A stretch of DNA of 64,000 nt from an uncultured Blautia sp. GTDB taxonomy: Bacteria; Bacillota; Clostridia; Lachnospirales; Lachnospiraceae. The notes below the pieces were generated by a model. That model saw only the letters and a program-made list of their open reading frames with translations, ran no database searches and had not been told where the DNA came from. Below, piece by piece: positions 26,784-34,669 of this stretch (position 1 is the first letter of the stretch; the number at the start of each line of letters is the position of its first letter). Location of the stretch: positions 71,583 to 135,582 of the forward strand of contig NZ_CANTKB010000007.1 of the NCBI RefSeq assembly GCF_947654165.1, read 5' to 3'. The position numbers and the translations under genes were made by a program.

Positions 26784-27789
26784 TTTCATTCACCTCGCCT
26801 CTTCTTAGTTGTTCCTTTTTATTCTGTCTGTGACAGGCCACAAAATGCCCCTCTTCTAATTCCATAAGCGGCGGTACCTCTTTGCTACATATTTCAGTGG
26901 CATACTGACAACGATTACAAAAATTACAACAATTCCCTGTCAGACGCAAATCAGGTGGCGTACCAGGTATGGTATTTAACTCCCCTTTTACCTCATCACT
27001 TAGTTTTGGCATAGAATCCAAAAGTCCCCATGTATATGGATGCATGGGATTTAAATACAGGTTCTTGGCAGTGGCATATTCTACTGTTTTTCCTGCATAC
27101 ATAACCATAACCGTATCACACATTTTCCATACAACGCCTAAATTGTGGGTAATTAATAAAATGGATGTATCCATTTCTTCCTGCAATTCTTCCAACAACT
27201 CTAGAACCTGTGCCTGTACTGTTACATCCAATGCTGTAGTTGGTTCATCTGCAATGATCATTTTAGGTTTACAGCACACAGCCATTGCAATAATAACTCT
27301 CTGACACATACCTCCAGAAAGCTCATATGGATAGGACTCCATTCTTTTTTCTGGCTGTGGAATCCCTACCTTTTTCAGTGCATCAATTGCCTTTTGTTTT
27401 GCCTCTTCCTTGGTTACATCTTGATGAGCACAGATCATTTCCACCATCTGATTCCCAATTTTAAATACGGGATCTAAAGATGTCATAGGATCCTGAAAAA
27501 TAACTGCAATGTCTTTTCCTCTATAGTTCAGCAATTCATTTTTGCTTAATTTCAAAATATCTTTTCCATCAAAATGGATCTCACCTTCAACGATTTTTCC
27601 TATTTTAGGAAGAAGACGAATAATAGAGGAGGAAGTCACACTCTTTCCAGAACCAGACTCTCCCACGATTCCCATGGTCTCTCCTTTATTTAAAGTAAAA
27701 CTAACACCGTCAACTGCTTTTGAAACACCGCTGGCGGTAAAGAAATATGTTTTTAAATCCTTCACAGTAAGCAATTCTTTACTACTCAT
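26776..27789 (-). CDS. dppD: Oligopeptide/dipeptide ABC transporter ATP-binding protein (DppD/OppD)
   Basis: First ATPase of the importer (337 residues): Walker A GESGSGKSVTSSSI, signature ELSGGMCQRVIIAMAV, Walker B KMIIADEPTTALDVT, H-loop LLITHNLGVV, and a C-terminal Cys cluster (CCNFCNRCQYATEIC) as in OppD. It lies 23 bases behind the permease gene. Confidence 0.93.
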   Translation of the reverse strand: MSSKELLTVKDLKTYFFTASGVSKAVDGVSFTLNKGETMGIVGESGSGKSVTSSSIIRLLPKIGKIVEGEIHFDGKDILKLSKNELLNYRGKDIAVIFQDPMTSLDPVFKIGNQMVEMICAHQDVTKEEAKQKAIDALKKVGIPQPEKRMESYPYELSGGMCQRVIIAMAVCCKPKMIIADEPTTALDVTVQAQVLELLEELQEEMDTSILLITHNLGVVWKMCDTVMVMYAGKTVEYATAKNLYLNPMHPYTWGLLDSMPKLSDEVKGELNTIPGTPPDLRLTGNCCNFCNRCQYATEICSKEVPPLMELEEGHFVACHRQNKKEQLRRGEVNENG

Positions 27790-27812
27790 ATGTTTCCCTC
27801 ATTCTTCCTTCA

Positions 27813-28721
27813 TCATCTTTTCATCTTCGGATCAAGCACATCTCTAACACCATCTCCTAAAAGGTTAAACCCAAGAACCGTAACCAAAATAAATACGCCC
27901 GATATGGTAGCAATATGAGGTGCTGTGTTTAAGCAGTCTCTACCTGCACGTAAAATATTTCCCCAGGAAGCAGTTGGCTGCGCAATTCCCAATCCCAAAA
28001 AACTTAAGGTTGCTTCTGAAATAATCGCACCTGCAATATTCAGTGTTGCATAAACAATAATCGGAGAAATCGTATTTGGTAAAATATGCCCAAACAACAT
28101 TCTCATATTTGAAATACCGATTACACGACCTGCATTACAATATTCTTCATTCTTAACAATATGTACCTGACCACGAACCACTCTGGCAAAGGTAGGAACA
28201 TTTCCAATACCTATAGCTAAAATAACATTTTGCAGTCCTGAACCTAAAATAGTCATTAAAATAATTGCCAAAAGAACAAATGGAAAAGCAAGCATACCGT
28301 CCATGATCCTCATAATAACAGCATCTACAATCCCACCTGCATAACCAGAAATAAGCCCAAGAAGAATTCCAATGACACCTCCAACAATCGTTCCACCAAT
28401 GGCAGCAATCAAAGAAATTCTAGCGCCATACACCACACGAGAAAACAAATCTCTTCCAAATTCATCTGTGCCAAACAGATGCCCATTTTCCCCCAATCCT
28501 AAATAAGTCTCAGATGGTTTAATTGCATTTGGATCATGAGTAGCAATCAAAGGTGCAAAAACAGCTAAAATAATCATAAATACCACTATCACCAGACCAA
28601 TCATAGCTGTTTTGTTTCTCCGCAATTTATTCCAGACATTATTTGATTTTCGTTCTTTTTTTACAAGTTGGGAATGGGCTTCAATTCCCATTTTTTCTGT
28701 CGTATAAGTCTTTTCCGTCAT
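27813..28721 (-). CDS. dppC: Oligopeptide/dipeptide ABC transporter permease (DppC/OppC)
   Basis: A 302-residue permease with a cytoplasmic N-terminus, a first membrane helix (MIGLVIVVFMIILAVFAPLI), the OppC N-terminal signature HLFGTDEFGRDLFSRVVYG and the EAA loop near EATLSFLGLGIAQP. Its ATG directly follows the dppB stop, so it is coupled. Confidence 0.93.
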   Translation of the reverse strand: MTEKTYTTEKMGIEAHSQLVKKERKSNNVWNKLRRNKTAMIGLVIVVFMIILAVFAPLIATHDPNAIKPSETYLGLGENGHLFGTDEFGRDLFSRVVYGARISLIAAIGGTIVGGVIGILLGLISGYAGGIVDAVIMRIMDGMLAFPFVLLAIILMTILGSGLQNVILAIGIGNVPTFARVVRGQVHIVKNEEYCNAGRVIGISNMRMLFGHILPNTISPIIVYATLNIAGAIISEATLSFLGLGIAQPTASWGNILRAGRDCLNTAPHIATISGVFILVTVLGFNLLGDGVRDVLDPKMKR

Positions 28722-29684
28722 TTACTTTCCTCCATTCCCATTCTCGTAATTTACTTTAGGATTAATTATGGTATAAACAATATCTACTATCAGGTTGATT
28801 ACAACAAATACGATTGCCGTAAACAAAACAACACCTTGAATCAATGCATAATCTCTGTTATCAATAGCACTTACGATCATGGTTCCCATACCAGGCCACG
28901 CAAAGATACTTTCTGTTAAAATTGCTCCTGTAAATGCCGTGGCAAGCTGAAGACCTAAAACAGTGACAATGGGAGGTAATGCATTTTTTAATGCATGTTT
29001 CCATATAACAACACTTTCTCGAAGTCCTCTTGCCCTCAAAGCTCTAATGGAATCATTATTTACCACTTCCAACATACTTGATCTAGTAATTCTGGCAAAG
29101 GTAGCCATTGGAATTGTAGATAGACAAAAACAAGGCAGAATCATATGGCTGATTACATCCCACAGACCATTCCCCATATCTCCCATTCCCATAGCCGGAA
29201 GCCATCCAAGATTAACACTAAACACCAGAACCAGCATTAACCCCATCCAGAAAATAGGCATAGAAACACCAATCAATGCAATTACCATAAAAATATAATC
29301 CCACATGGAATATTGTTTTATTGCAGAGATAATTCCTGCCATCACACCTAAAACAAGAGCAATCAAAAGACTTGTCAATGTAATCAAAAGTGTATTTGGT
29401 ACTCTTTCCATAATCAACTCTACCACTGGTTGGTTATAGGAATAAGATTTTCCAAAATCTCCTGAAAGAATCTGTTTCAAGTACATGATGTACTGTTCAC
29501 CTTTACTTTTGTTGAGTCCAAGTTCTTCTTCCAGTTGTTCTACAGCTTCCTTTGGTGCTTGCGGACCCAACATTGTAAGTGCAGGATTCCCTGGTATCAT
29601 ACGAGTAAGAATAAATGTAATCGTAATTACAATAAAGAGTGTCGGAATACTCTGCAAAACTCTTTTCAGTATTGTTTTTAGCAT
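28722..29684 (-). CDS. dppB: Oligopeptide/dipeptide ABC transporter permease (DppB/OppB)
   Basis: A 320-residue permease with an N-terminal helix, a large extracytoplasmic loop (GLNKSKGEQYIMYLKQILSG, FGKSYSYNQPV) and five further helices. The EAA region is ALRARGLRESVVIWKHALKN. It is preceded by a hairpin after the binding-protein gene, which may lower permease expression relative to the binding protein. Confidence 0.93.
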   Translation of the reverse strand: MLKTILKRVLQSIPTLFIVITITFILTRMIPGNPALTMLGPQAPKEAVEQLEEELGLNKSKGEQYIMYLKQILSGDFGKSYSYNQPVVELIMERVPNTLLITLTSLLIALVLGVMAGIISAIKQYSMWDYIFMVIALIGVSMPIFWMGLMLVLVFSVNLGWLPAMGMGDMGNGLWDVISHMILPCFCLSTIPMATFARITRSSMLEVVNNDSIRALRARGLRESVVIWKHALKNALPPIVTVLGLQLATAFTGAILTESIFAWPGMGTMIVSAIDNRDYALIQGVVLFTAIVFVVINLIVDIVYTIINPKVNYENGNGGK

Positions 29685-29716
29685 ACTCTGCCTCCTTAAT
29701 TAAACGTCATCTATCA

Positions 29717-29766
29717 AAATCTGTCTCACTCATTGCCCCTGAAACAAGCATTGAGTGAGACAGATA
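29717..29766 (-). terminator. Intra-operon hairpin between binding protein and permease
   Basis: Minus strand: ATCTGTCTCACTCAATGC pairs with GCAATGAGTGAGACAGAT over about 16 bases, followed by TTTTG. Hairpins at this place in ABC operons often act as partial terminators or 3'-end stabilisers. Confidence 0.7.
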
Positions 29767-29773
29767 AAATTAT

Positions 29774-31408
29774 TTATTGAATAACCCAAACATTTTCTTC
29801 TTCTGTAACTAATTTTATAGTACCGTCAGACCTCTGATTAAAATCCTGAACTCTTGGATGAACTCCCATACATTCGTATGGATTTCCATAAAAGATTCCT
29901 GTGTCGTCATTTGTAATAATCTTTAATACTTTTCTATATATTTCCGCACGCTTTTCTTGATCCGTTTCAATCAAAGCATCTGCTAATAACTGATCCACTT
30001 CCGGATTACTATATCCCTGTCCATTTCCAAGTGTACCAATTGCATCTGATTTGAACATCTTGTCAAAGAAGAAATATGGATCTGGATACCATAACCATCC
30101 CATCGCAAAGATATCTGCCTGTCCAGATGCACCAACCTCGCTGAAAGCACCCCATTCTACGGTATTAATATTTAAATCAACGCCTACCATCTTCCAATAT
30201 GACTGAAGAATTGTTGCCGCTTTCTGACGGAATGTTTCATTTGTCACATAAATATCCAATTCCATTCCATCTGCATACCCTGCTTCTGCAAGTAACTCTT
30301 TTGCTCCTTCCGGATCGTAGGATGGAACATCTGCTTCTACTGCTTCATCATATCCCCATGATGCTTTTGGTAGTGGAAGACATGCTTCTTCCCCTTCTCC
30401 ATACTGGAATACACCTGCTGCTAACTCTTTGTAATCAACTGCTTTTATCAATGCTTCTCGAACCTTCGGATCTGCAGTTGGTCCATTTACCATATTGAAA
30501 TATGCATAAGTAATCTGAATACTAGGCTTCTTTAATAAATTGATTTTTTCATCCTCAGCAACAAGTTTTACAGATTCACCAGAGATCTGCATAGCGATAT
30601 CAATCTCACCAGTTCTTAAAGCATTTACTTCCTGGTTCTGATCTGTGATTACTTTAAAAACAACACGATCTAAGTTTGGTTCACCAAGAAAATACTTATC
30701 ATTTTTCACTAATTCTGCCTGTTGATCCAAACTGAATTTTTCCATCATGAAAGGACCCGTACCTACTAAATGATTACCAAATTCGTTGCCCCAACCTTCT
30801 ACTTCTTCTTTTGGAACAATTCCGTTTCCAATATTTGTTAATGCAGTCATAAATACGGCACTTGGTGCTTTTAAAACAGCTTTCACATGAGTCTCATCCA
30901 CTGCCTCTGCATAATCTAACATATCAAGACGCTGTAAAGCCGATTCTTTTGCAGAACGATTTAAACTGTAAGCAACATCTTCTGCTGTCATTTTTCTACC
31001 ATCTTGGAATTTTCCAGGATGAAAATACACATCATCACGAATGGTAAACAGATATTCCATTCCATCTTCACTAATGGTCCATTCCGTTGCGAGAGATGGT
31101 TCAATGTTTGCAATTTCTTTGTCATACGTCACTACAGTATCACATACCTGATACATAATCTGTGCCTCGTAAGTTCCTGTATATTTTACAGGGTCAAGAT
31201 TCTTAGGAGAAGAAGTCAATGCAATATTTAATTCTCCGCCTTTTGTCACTTCATCAGGAACATCAATAGCGGCTTCTTTGTTTACAATCTCTTCTTTTTT
31301 CTCTGTTGTCTGACCTTCTTGCTTTTCTGTTTTTTCTTTACTTCCACAGCCTACTGCTGACATAGCCATAACCACTGCAAGAACTAAAGCAATCACTTTC
31401 TTCTTCAT
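29774..31408 (-). CDS. Peptide ABC transporter substrate-binding lipoprotein
   Basis: A 544-residue SBP_bac_5 family solute-binding protein. The signal peptide ends in lipobox SAVGC (lipidated Cys21), followed by a Lys/Glu/Thr linker. The family signature lies around LDPVKYTGTYEAQIMYQVCD and GKFQDGRKMTAEDVAYSLNR. It captures oligopeptides, or possibly nickel or other ligands handled by this family, outside the membrane for DppBCDF. Very strong AAAGGAGG ribosome site. Confidence 0.92.
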   Translation of the reverse strand: MKKKVIALVLAVVMAMSAVGCGSKEKTEKQEGQTTEKKEEIVNKEAAIDVPDEVTKGGELNIALTSSPKNLDPVKYTGTYEAQIMYQVCDTVVTYDKEIANIEPSLATEWTISEDGMEYLFTIRDDVYFHPGKFQDGRKMTAEDVAYSLNRSAKESALQRLDMLDYAEAVDETHVKAVLKAPSAVFMTALTNIGNGIVPKEEVEGWGNEFGNHLVGTGPFMMEKFSLDQQAELVKNDKYFLGEPNLDRVVFKVITDQNQEVNALRTGEIDIAMQISGESVKLVAEDEKINLLKKPSIQITYAYFNMVNGPTADPKVREALIKAVDYKELAAGVFQYGEGEEACLPLPKASWGYDEAVEADVPSYDPEGAKELLAEAGYADGMELDIYVTNETFRQKAATILQSYWKMVGVDLNINTVEWGAFSEVGASGQADIFAMGWLWYPDPYFFFDKMFKSDAIGTLGNGQGYSNPEVDQLLADALIETDQEKRAEIYRKVLKIITNDDTGIFYGNPYECMGVHPRVQDFNQRSDGTIKLVTEEENVWVIQ

Positions 31409-31496
31409 TTCGTTTCCTCCTTTAGCAATAATAATAATTCATTATTTCCTTAATCTTTCCTAAAAAGATATCATATTCTTTCTTCCTTTTACAAGA

Positions 31497-31539
31497 TTCG
31501 TGGTGCACAAATTTAAATCGTTAAATTGTGCACCACGAA
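31497..31539. repeat. Long near-perfect palindrome between pucR and the binding-protein gene
   Basis: A 20-base left arm and 19-base right arm, matching apart from one bulged A, surround a four-base ATCG centre; the outer part is TTCGTGGTGCACAA / TTGTGCACCACGAA. Neither strand has a good T run after it, so it is an atypical terminator at best. It could be an operator just upstream of the transporter genes, or a processing or stability hairpin of a pucR-dpp transcript. Confidence 0.8.
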
Positions 31540-31562
31540 CAAATAAACTTCTATTTTTTTAA

Positions 31563-33194
31563 TTATACTTCCATATACGCTAATATTTTCATTGCTAAAT
31601 TCACCTGAAACAGCACATCCGGATCATTTAAATCAAATCCCGTTAATTGTTCAATTCGCCTAATGCGATATGCCAATGTATTTCTGTGAAGGAATAACGT
31701 CTCCGCTGTTTCTTTTCTTGCTCCATGATGCTCTGCCAGTGTTCGAAGAGTCCCTAAAAAAGGGGTTCCATATTTTTCATCATGCTTCTTCAATTCCAGA
31801 AGTGTCTCATCTACAAATTCACGAAAAATATCCATTTTGGCCATTTCAAAAAATGCCTCTTCTAATCGAAGATCTTCAATAAAACAAATCTCTCTTTTCC
31901 CTCTTTTCTTACCAATTATAATAGCAGTCCTTGCTTTCTTATATGCCATAATAAAATCATGATAAGAAAAAATCTCTGTAGAAACTCCGATTGTAATCCA
32001 CGCATCAAAACTTTTATAAATCTGTTTCTGTATCTCTTTCATACACATCAGGATTTCGTTTTTTTCAATGTCCTTTGTAAACAGACAATGAAAACTATCA
32101 CTCTTATTTCCCACAAAAAAACATTGCCGTTGCCGTCTCAAGACCTCCCTATGAATCTGCATAATCTCATCTTTAAAAATATGCACTTCTTCTTCTGTTT
32201 TATTTCGAATCACTTTTTCAAATTCATCAATATCTCCAACCACCAATATGTAAGAAAAAGAAGGCCACTTCAGCCCTCTAGCACGTTTTACAGCATCTTC
32301 TTCTGTCTGAATATTTCCACTGATTAAATCCAAGAAAAAGTTATTATCCTGGTAATATTCCGTCTGTTCTACCAAACCTTTTTTAGAAAACTCCAAAGCC
32401 AGATAAACGCCTGCTTGCCTTAATGCAATTTCACTCATTTCATCAAATTGCCCTTTTAAACCTACTGCATAAAGAAATCCGTTGCATTTATTTTTTACAT
32501 AAATTCCCATTGCCCGTATTTCCCATTTTCCTTCTGATGCAGCTACAATTTCATCTCTGCTTTTCTCCACATATTCTTTTAACTGTTTCTGTATGGTGGT
32601 ATCTTCGTAATCATTTTTTGCCAGCCATGGCTCTGCACCTTCTCCTTCCGGATAGCATCCTAATAACATTTGTCTATGGTCAGCAACCAAAATTACACAC
32701 CCTAGCATTTCTCCTAAAACCACACAAATTTCCTGAAATCCACCACCTTCAATCTGTATTTCAAGAAATTTTTCATTCATAGCTTTGTTAAATTCCAACT
32801 TTTGATTTTGTGCATTCACCACTTTTTTCATTAAGGGATTTGCAAGATCAATAAAAGCCATATCCCGCGGTACTTCAATTACCGGAACCTGCAATTCATT
32901 TGCCAAGTCTTTTATATTTTGAGTGATTTCTCCAAAAAATTTTGTTTTTAACGCAATACCAGAGGATCCTACCTTTGCCATAGTTTTAATAATATCCAAT
33001 AATACCCCTTCATCCCTATTCATGGCATATCCAGTAGTAATCATTAGCTCATTTTTTTTAATCCATGGAATAATATCCGGAACCTCCATGGAATCAATAT
33101 AAAGCACTTCCCGGTCTACCCCTTTATCTCCTGCAACTAATCTACATTCTTTCCATTCTTCCATCTTTAAAACATCATTTATATTTATAGACAT
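31563..33194 (-). CDS. PucR family transcriptional regulator
   Basis: A 543-residue regulator with the PucR N-terminal domain (residues about 8-125, INDVLKMEEWKECRLVAGD), a middle GGDEF-like region (SYILVVGDIDEFEK onward) and the C-terminal HTH (LFLHRNTLAYRIRRIEQLTG, about 500-520). PucR proteins sense small metabolites and usually activate neighbouring catabolic genes. The adjacent peptide import and cleavage operon on the same strand is the natural target. Its effector is unknown. Confidence 0.9.
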   Translation of the reverse strand: MSININDVLKMEEWKECRLVAGDKGVDREVLYIDSMEVPDIIPWIKKNELMITTGYAMNRDEGVLLDIIKTMAKVGSSGIALKTKFFGEITQNIKDLANELQVPVIEVPRDMAFIDLANPLMKKVVNAQNQKLEFNKAMNEKFLEIQIEGGGFQEICVVLGEMLGCVILVADHRQMLLGCYPEGEGAEPWLAKNDYEDTTIQKQLKEYVEKSRDEIVAASEGKWEIRAMGIYVKNKCNGFLYAVGLKGQFDEMSEIALRQAGVYLALEFSKKGLVEQTEYYQDNNFFLDLISGNIQTEEDAVKRARGLKWPSFSYILVVGDIDEFEKVIRNKTEEEVHIFKDEIMQIHREVLRRQRQCFFVGNKSDSFHCLFTKDIEKNEILMCMKEIQKQIYKSFDAWITIGVSTEIFSYHDFIMAYKKARTAIIIGKKRGKREICFIEDLRLEEAFFEMAKMDIFREFVDETLLELKKHDEKYGTPFLGTLRTLAEHHGARKETAETLFLHRNTLAYRIRRIEQLTGFDLNDPDVLFQVNLAMKILAYMEV

Positions 33195-33213
33195 CTTACG
33201 TTCCTACTCTTTA

Positions 33214-33242
33214 TTGACTTTTTTTCCTTTAACTTTTATATT
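33214..33242 (+). promoter_or_regulatory. Promoter of the LysR-type gene
   Basis: TTGACT, 17 bases, TATATT, 37 bases before the ATG, in the short divergent gap with pucR. Confidence 0.6.
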
Positions 33243-33278
33243 ATAACATGAATACATACAAAATTGGAGATTTAATCT

Positions 33279-34169
33279 ATGGATATCAGTTTTGAACTTT
33301 ATAAAGTATTTTATTACGTAGCCACCACTCTAAGTTTCTCCGAAGCCTCCCGGCAGCTCTATATTTCCCAGTCTGCAGTAAGCCAATCTGTGAAATCTCT
33401 AGAGCAGAAGCTTGGACACCCTCTGTTCCATCGAAGTACAAAAAAAGTCACCTTGACACCAGAAGGCGAATCTCTTCTGCGCCATGTGGAGCCGGCAGTG
33501 AACCTTTTATACGAAGGAGAAAATCAGATTTTAAATTCTCCTTCTCTGGAAGCACCTTTACGTATTGGCGCCAGCGACACTATTTGCCGTTATTTTCTAG
33601 TTCCATATTTTCAGCGTTTCCACCAGGAGTTTCCAAACATCCACATAAAAGTCACGAACGCAACCTCAAAAGACTGTGTTTCCCTTCTTCACAACAACAA
33701 GGTAGACTTTATTGTGGCAAATGCTCCAAATCCCTATTTAACAGAAAAAGATACCTCCTACGTTATTCGAGAATTTCAGGACATTTTTGTGGCAGGTAAG
33801 AAATTTTTCAACCTTGAAAATCAGATATTGTCCTTACGAGAACTCACCCGCTATCCTATTCTTATGTTGGACAAAACCAGCACTACCAGTGAATTTCTCC
33901 ACCAACTTTTTGTAAAGCATGGTCTCTCCCTGACACCGGAAGCTGAACTTTCCAGCAATGATCTTCTCCTAGATTTCGCCCACATTGGTCTTGGTATCAC
34001 TGTTGTTCCTGATTATGTCTTAAAGCACCGCCAAAAAGAATTTTACCCTTTAAACATCCAGGAACCCATTCCCACCAGAAAGCTGATTCTAGCATACCAG
34101 TCCCAGCTTTTATCTTCCCCTGCCTGCGAAAAATTCCTTCGCTACCTGTTACCGAATATACAACTCTAA
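33279..34169 (+). CDS. LysR family transcriptional regulator
   Basis: A 296-residue LysR protein. N-terminal winged HTH: FYYVATTLSFSEASRQLYIS, QSAVSQSVKSLEQKLGHPLF and KKVTLTPEGESLL. It is followed by a periplasmic-binding-protein-like effector domain from about residue 90 (PLRIGASDTICRYFLVPYF). Divergent from pucR and next to RidA; either flank could be a target. The effector is not apparent. Confidence 0.9.
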   Translation: MDISFELYKVFYYVATTLSFSEASRQLYISQSAVSQSVKSLEQKLGHPLFHRSTKKVTLTPEGESLLRHVEPAVNLLYEGENQILNSPSLEAPLRIGASDTICRYFLVPYFQRFHQEFPNIHIKVTNATSKDCVSLLHNNKVDFIVANAPNPYLTEKDTSYVIREFQDIFVAGKKFFNLENQILSLRELTRYPILMLDKTSTTSEFLHQLFVKHGLSLTPEAELSSNDLLLDFAHIGLGITVVPDYVLKHRQKEFYPLNIQEPIPTRKLILAYQSQLLSSPACEKFLRYLLPNIQL

Positions 34170-34175
34170 ATGCAT

Positions 34176-34215
34176 AAAAACACCCCGAAAACCAGTGTCT
34201 ATCCGATTTTCGGGG
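34176..34215 (-). terminator. Terminator of ridA (shared with the convergent LysR gene)
   Basis: CCCCGAAAA and TTTTCGGGG around a 15-base loop; on the minus strand followed by GTTTTTA. The plus-strand T run is weak. Confidence 0.8.
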
Positions 34216-34224
34216 TTCTATCTC

Positions 34225-34599
34225 TTATTCTGCTTCTGCAATCACTTCTACTTCGCAAAGTACGTTTTTCGGCAGTGTTTTTACAGCCACACAAGAACGT
34301 GATGGTTTTCCTGTAAAATATTTACCATATACTTCATTAAATGCTGCGAAATCTCCCATATCTGCCAAAAAGCAAGTGGTTTTTATGGTTTTCTCATAGC
34401 TGCTTCCTGCTGCTTCTAAAACAGCGCCCAAGTTTTTCATAACCTGTTCTGCCTGCTCCTCAATGGTAGTTCCCTGGATTTCTCCTGTTTCTGGATTTAA
34501 CGGAATCTGTCCAGATGTAAATACCACTCCTTTTATTATCATTGCCTGAGAATATGGTCCGATTGCTGCCGGCGCTTTTTCTGTACTAATAACTTTCAT
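34225..34599 (-). CDS. ridA: RidA family reactive-intermediate deaminase
   Basis: A 124-residue RidA/YjgF/UK114 protein that hydrolyses reactive enamine/imine intermediates made by PLP enzymes. Signature residues are present: AIGPYSQAM, FTSGQIPLNPETGE and the C-terminal RSCVAVKTLPKNVLCEVEVIA, with the active-site Arg in the SRSCV segment. The start with AGGAGG at 8 bases was used rather than an upstream in-frame ATG. Confidence 0.93.
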   Translation of the reverse strand: MKVISTEKAPAAIGPYSQAMIIKGVVFTSGQIPLNPETGEIQGTTIEEQAEQVMKNLGAVLEAAGSSYEKTIKTTCFLADMGDFAAFNEVYGKYFTGKPSRSCVAVKTLPKNVLCEVEVIAEAE

Positions 34600-34669
34600 A
34601 ATGCCATCCTCCTGAAGTTCTTTTCTATCCATTATAGTACACCCAAGAGCCTACGGCAAGCCCTTTCCA

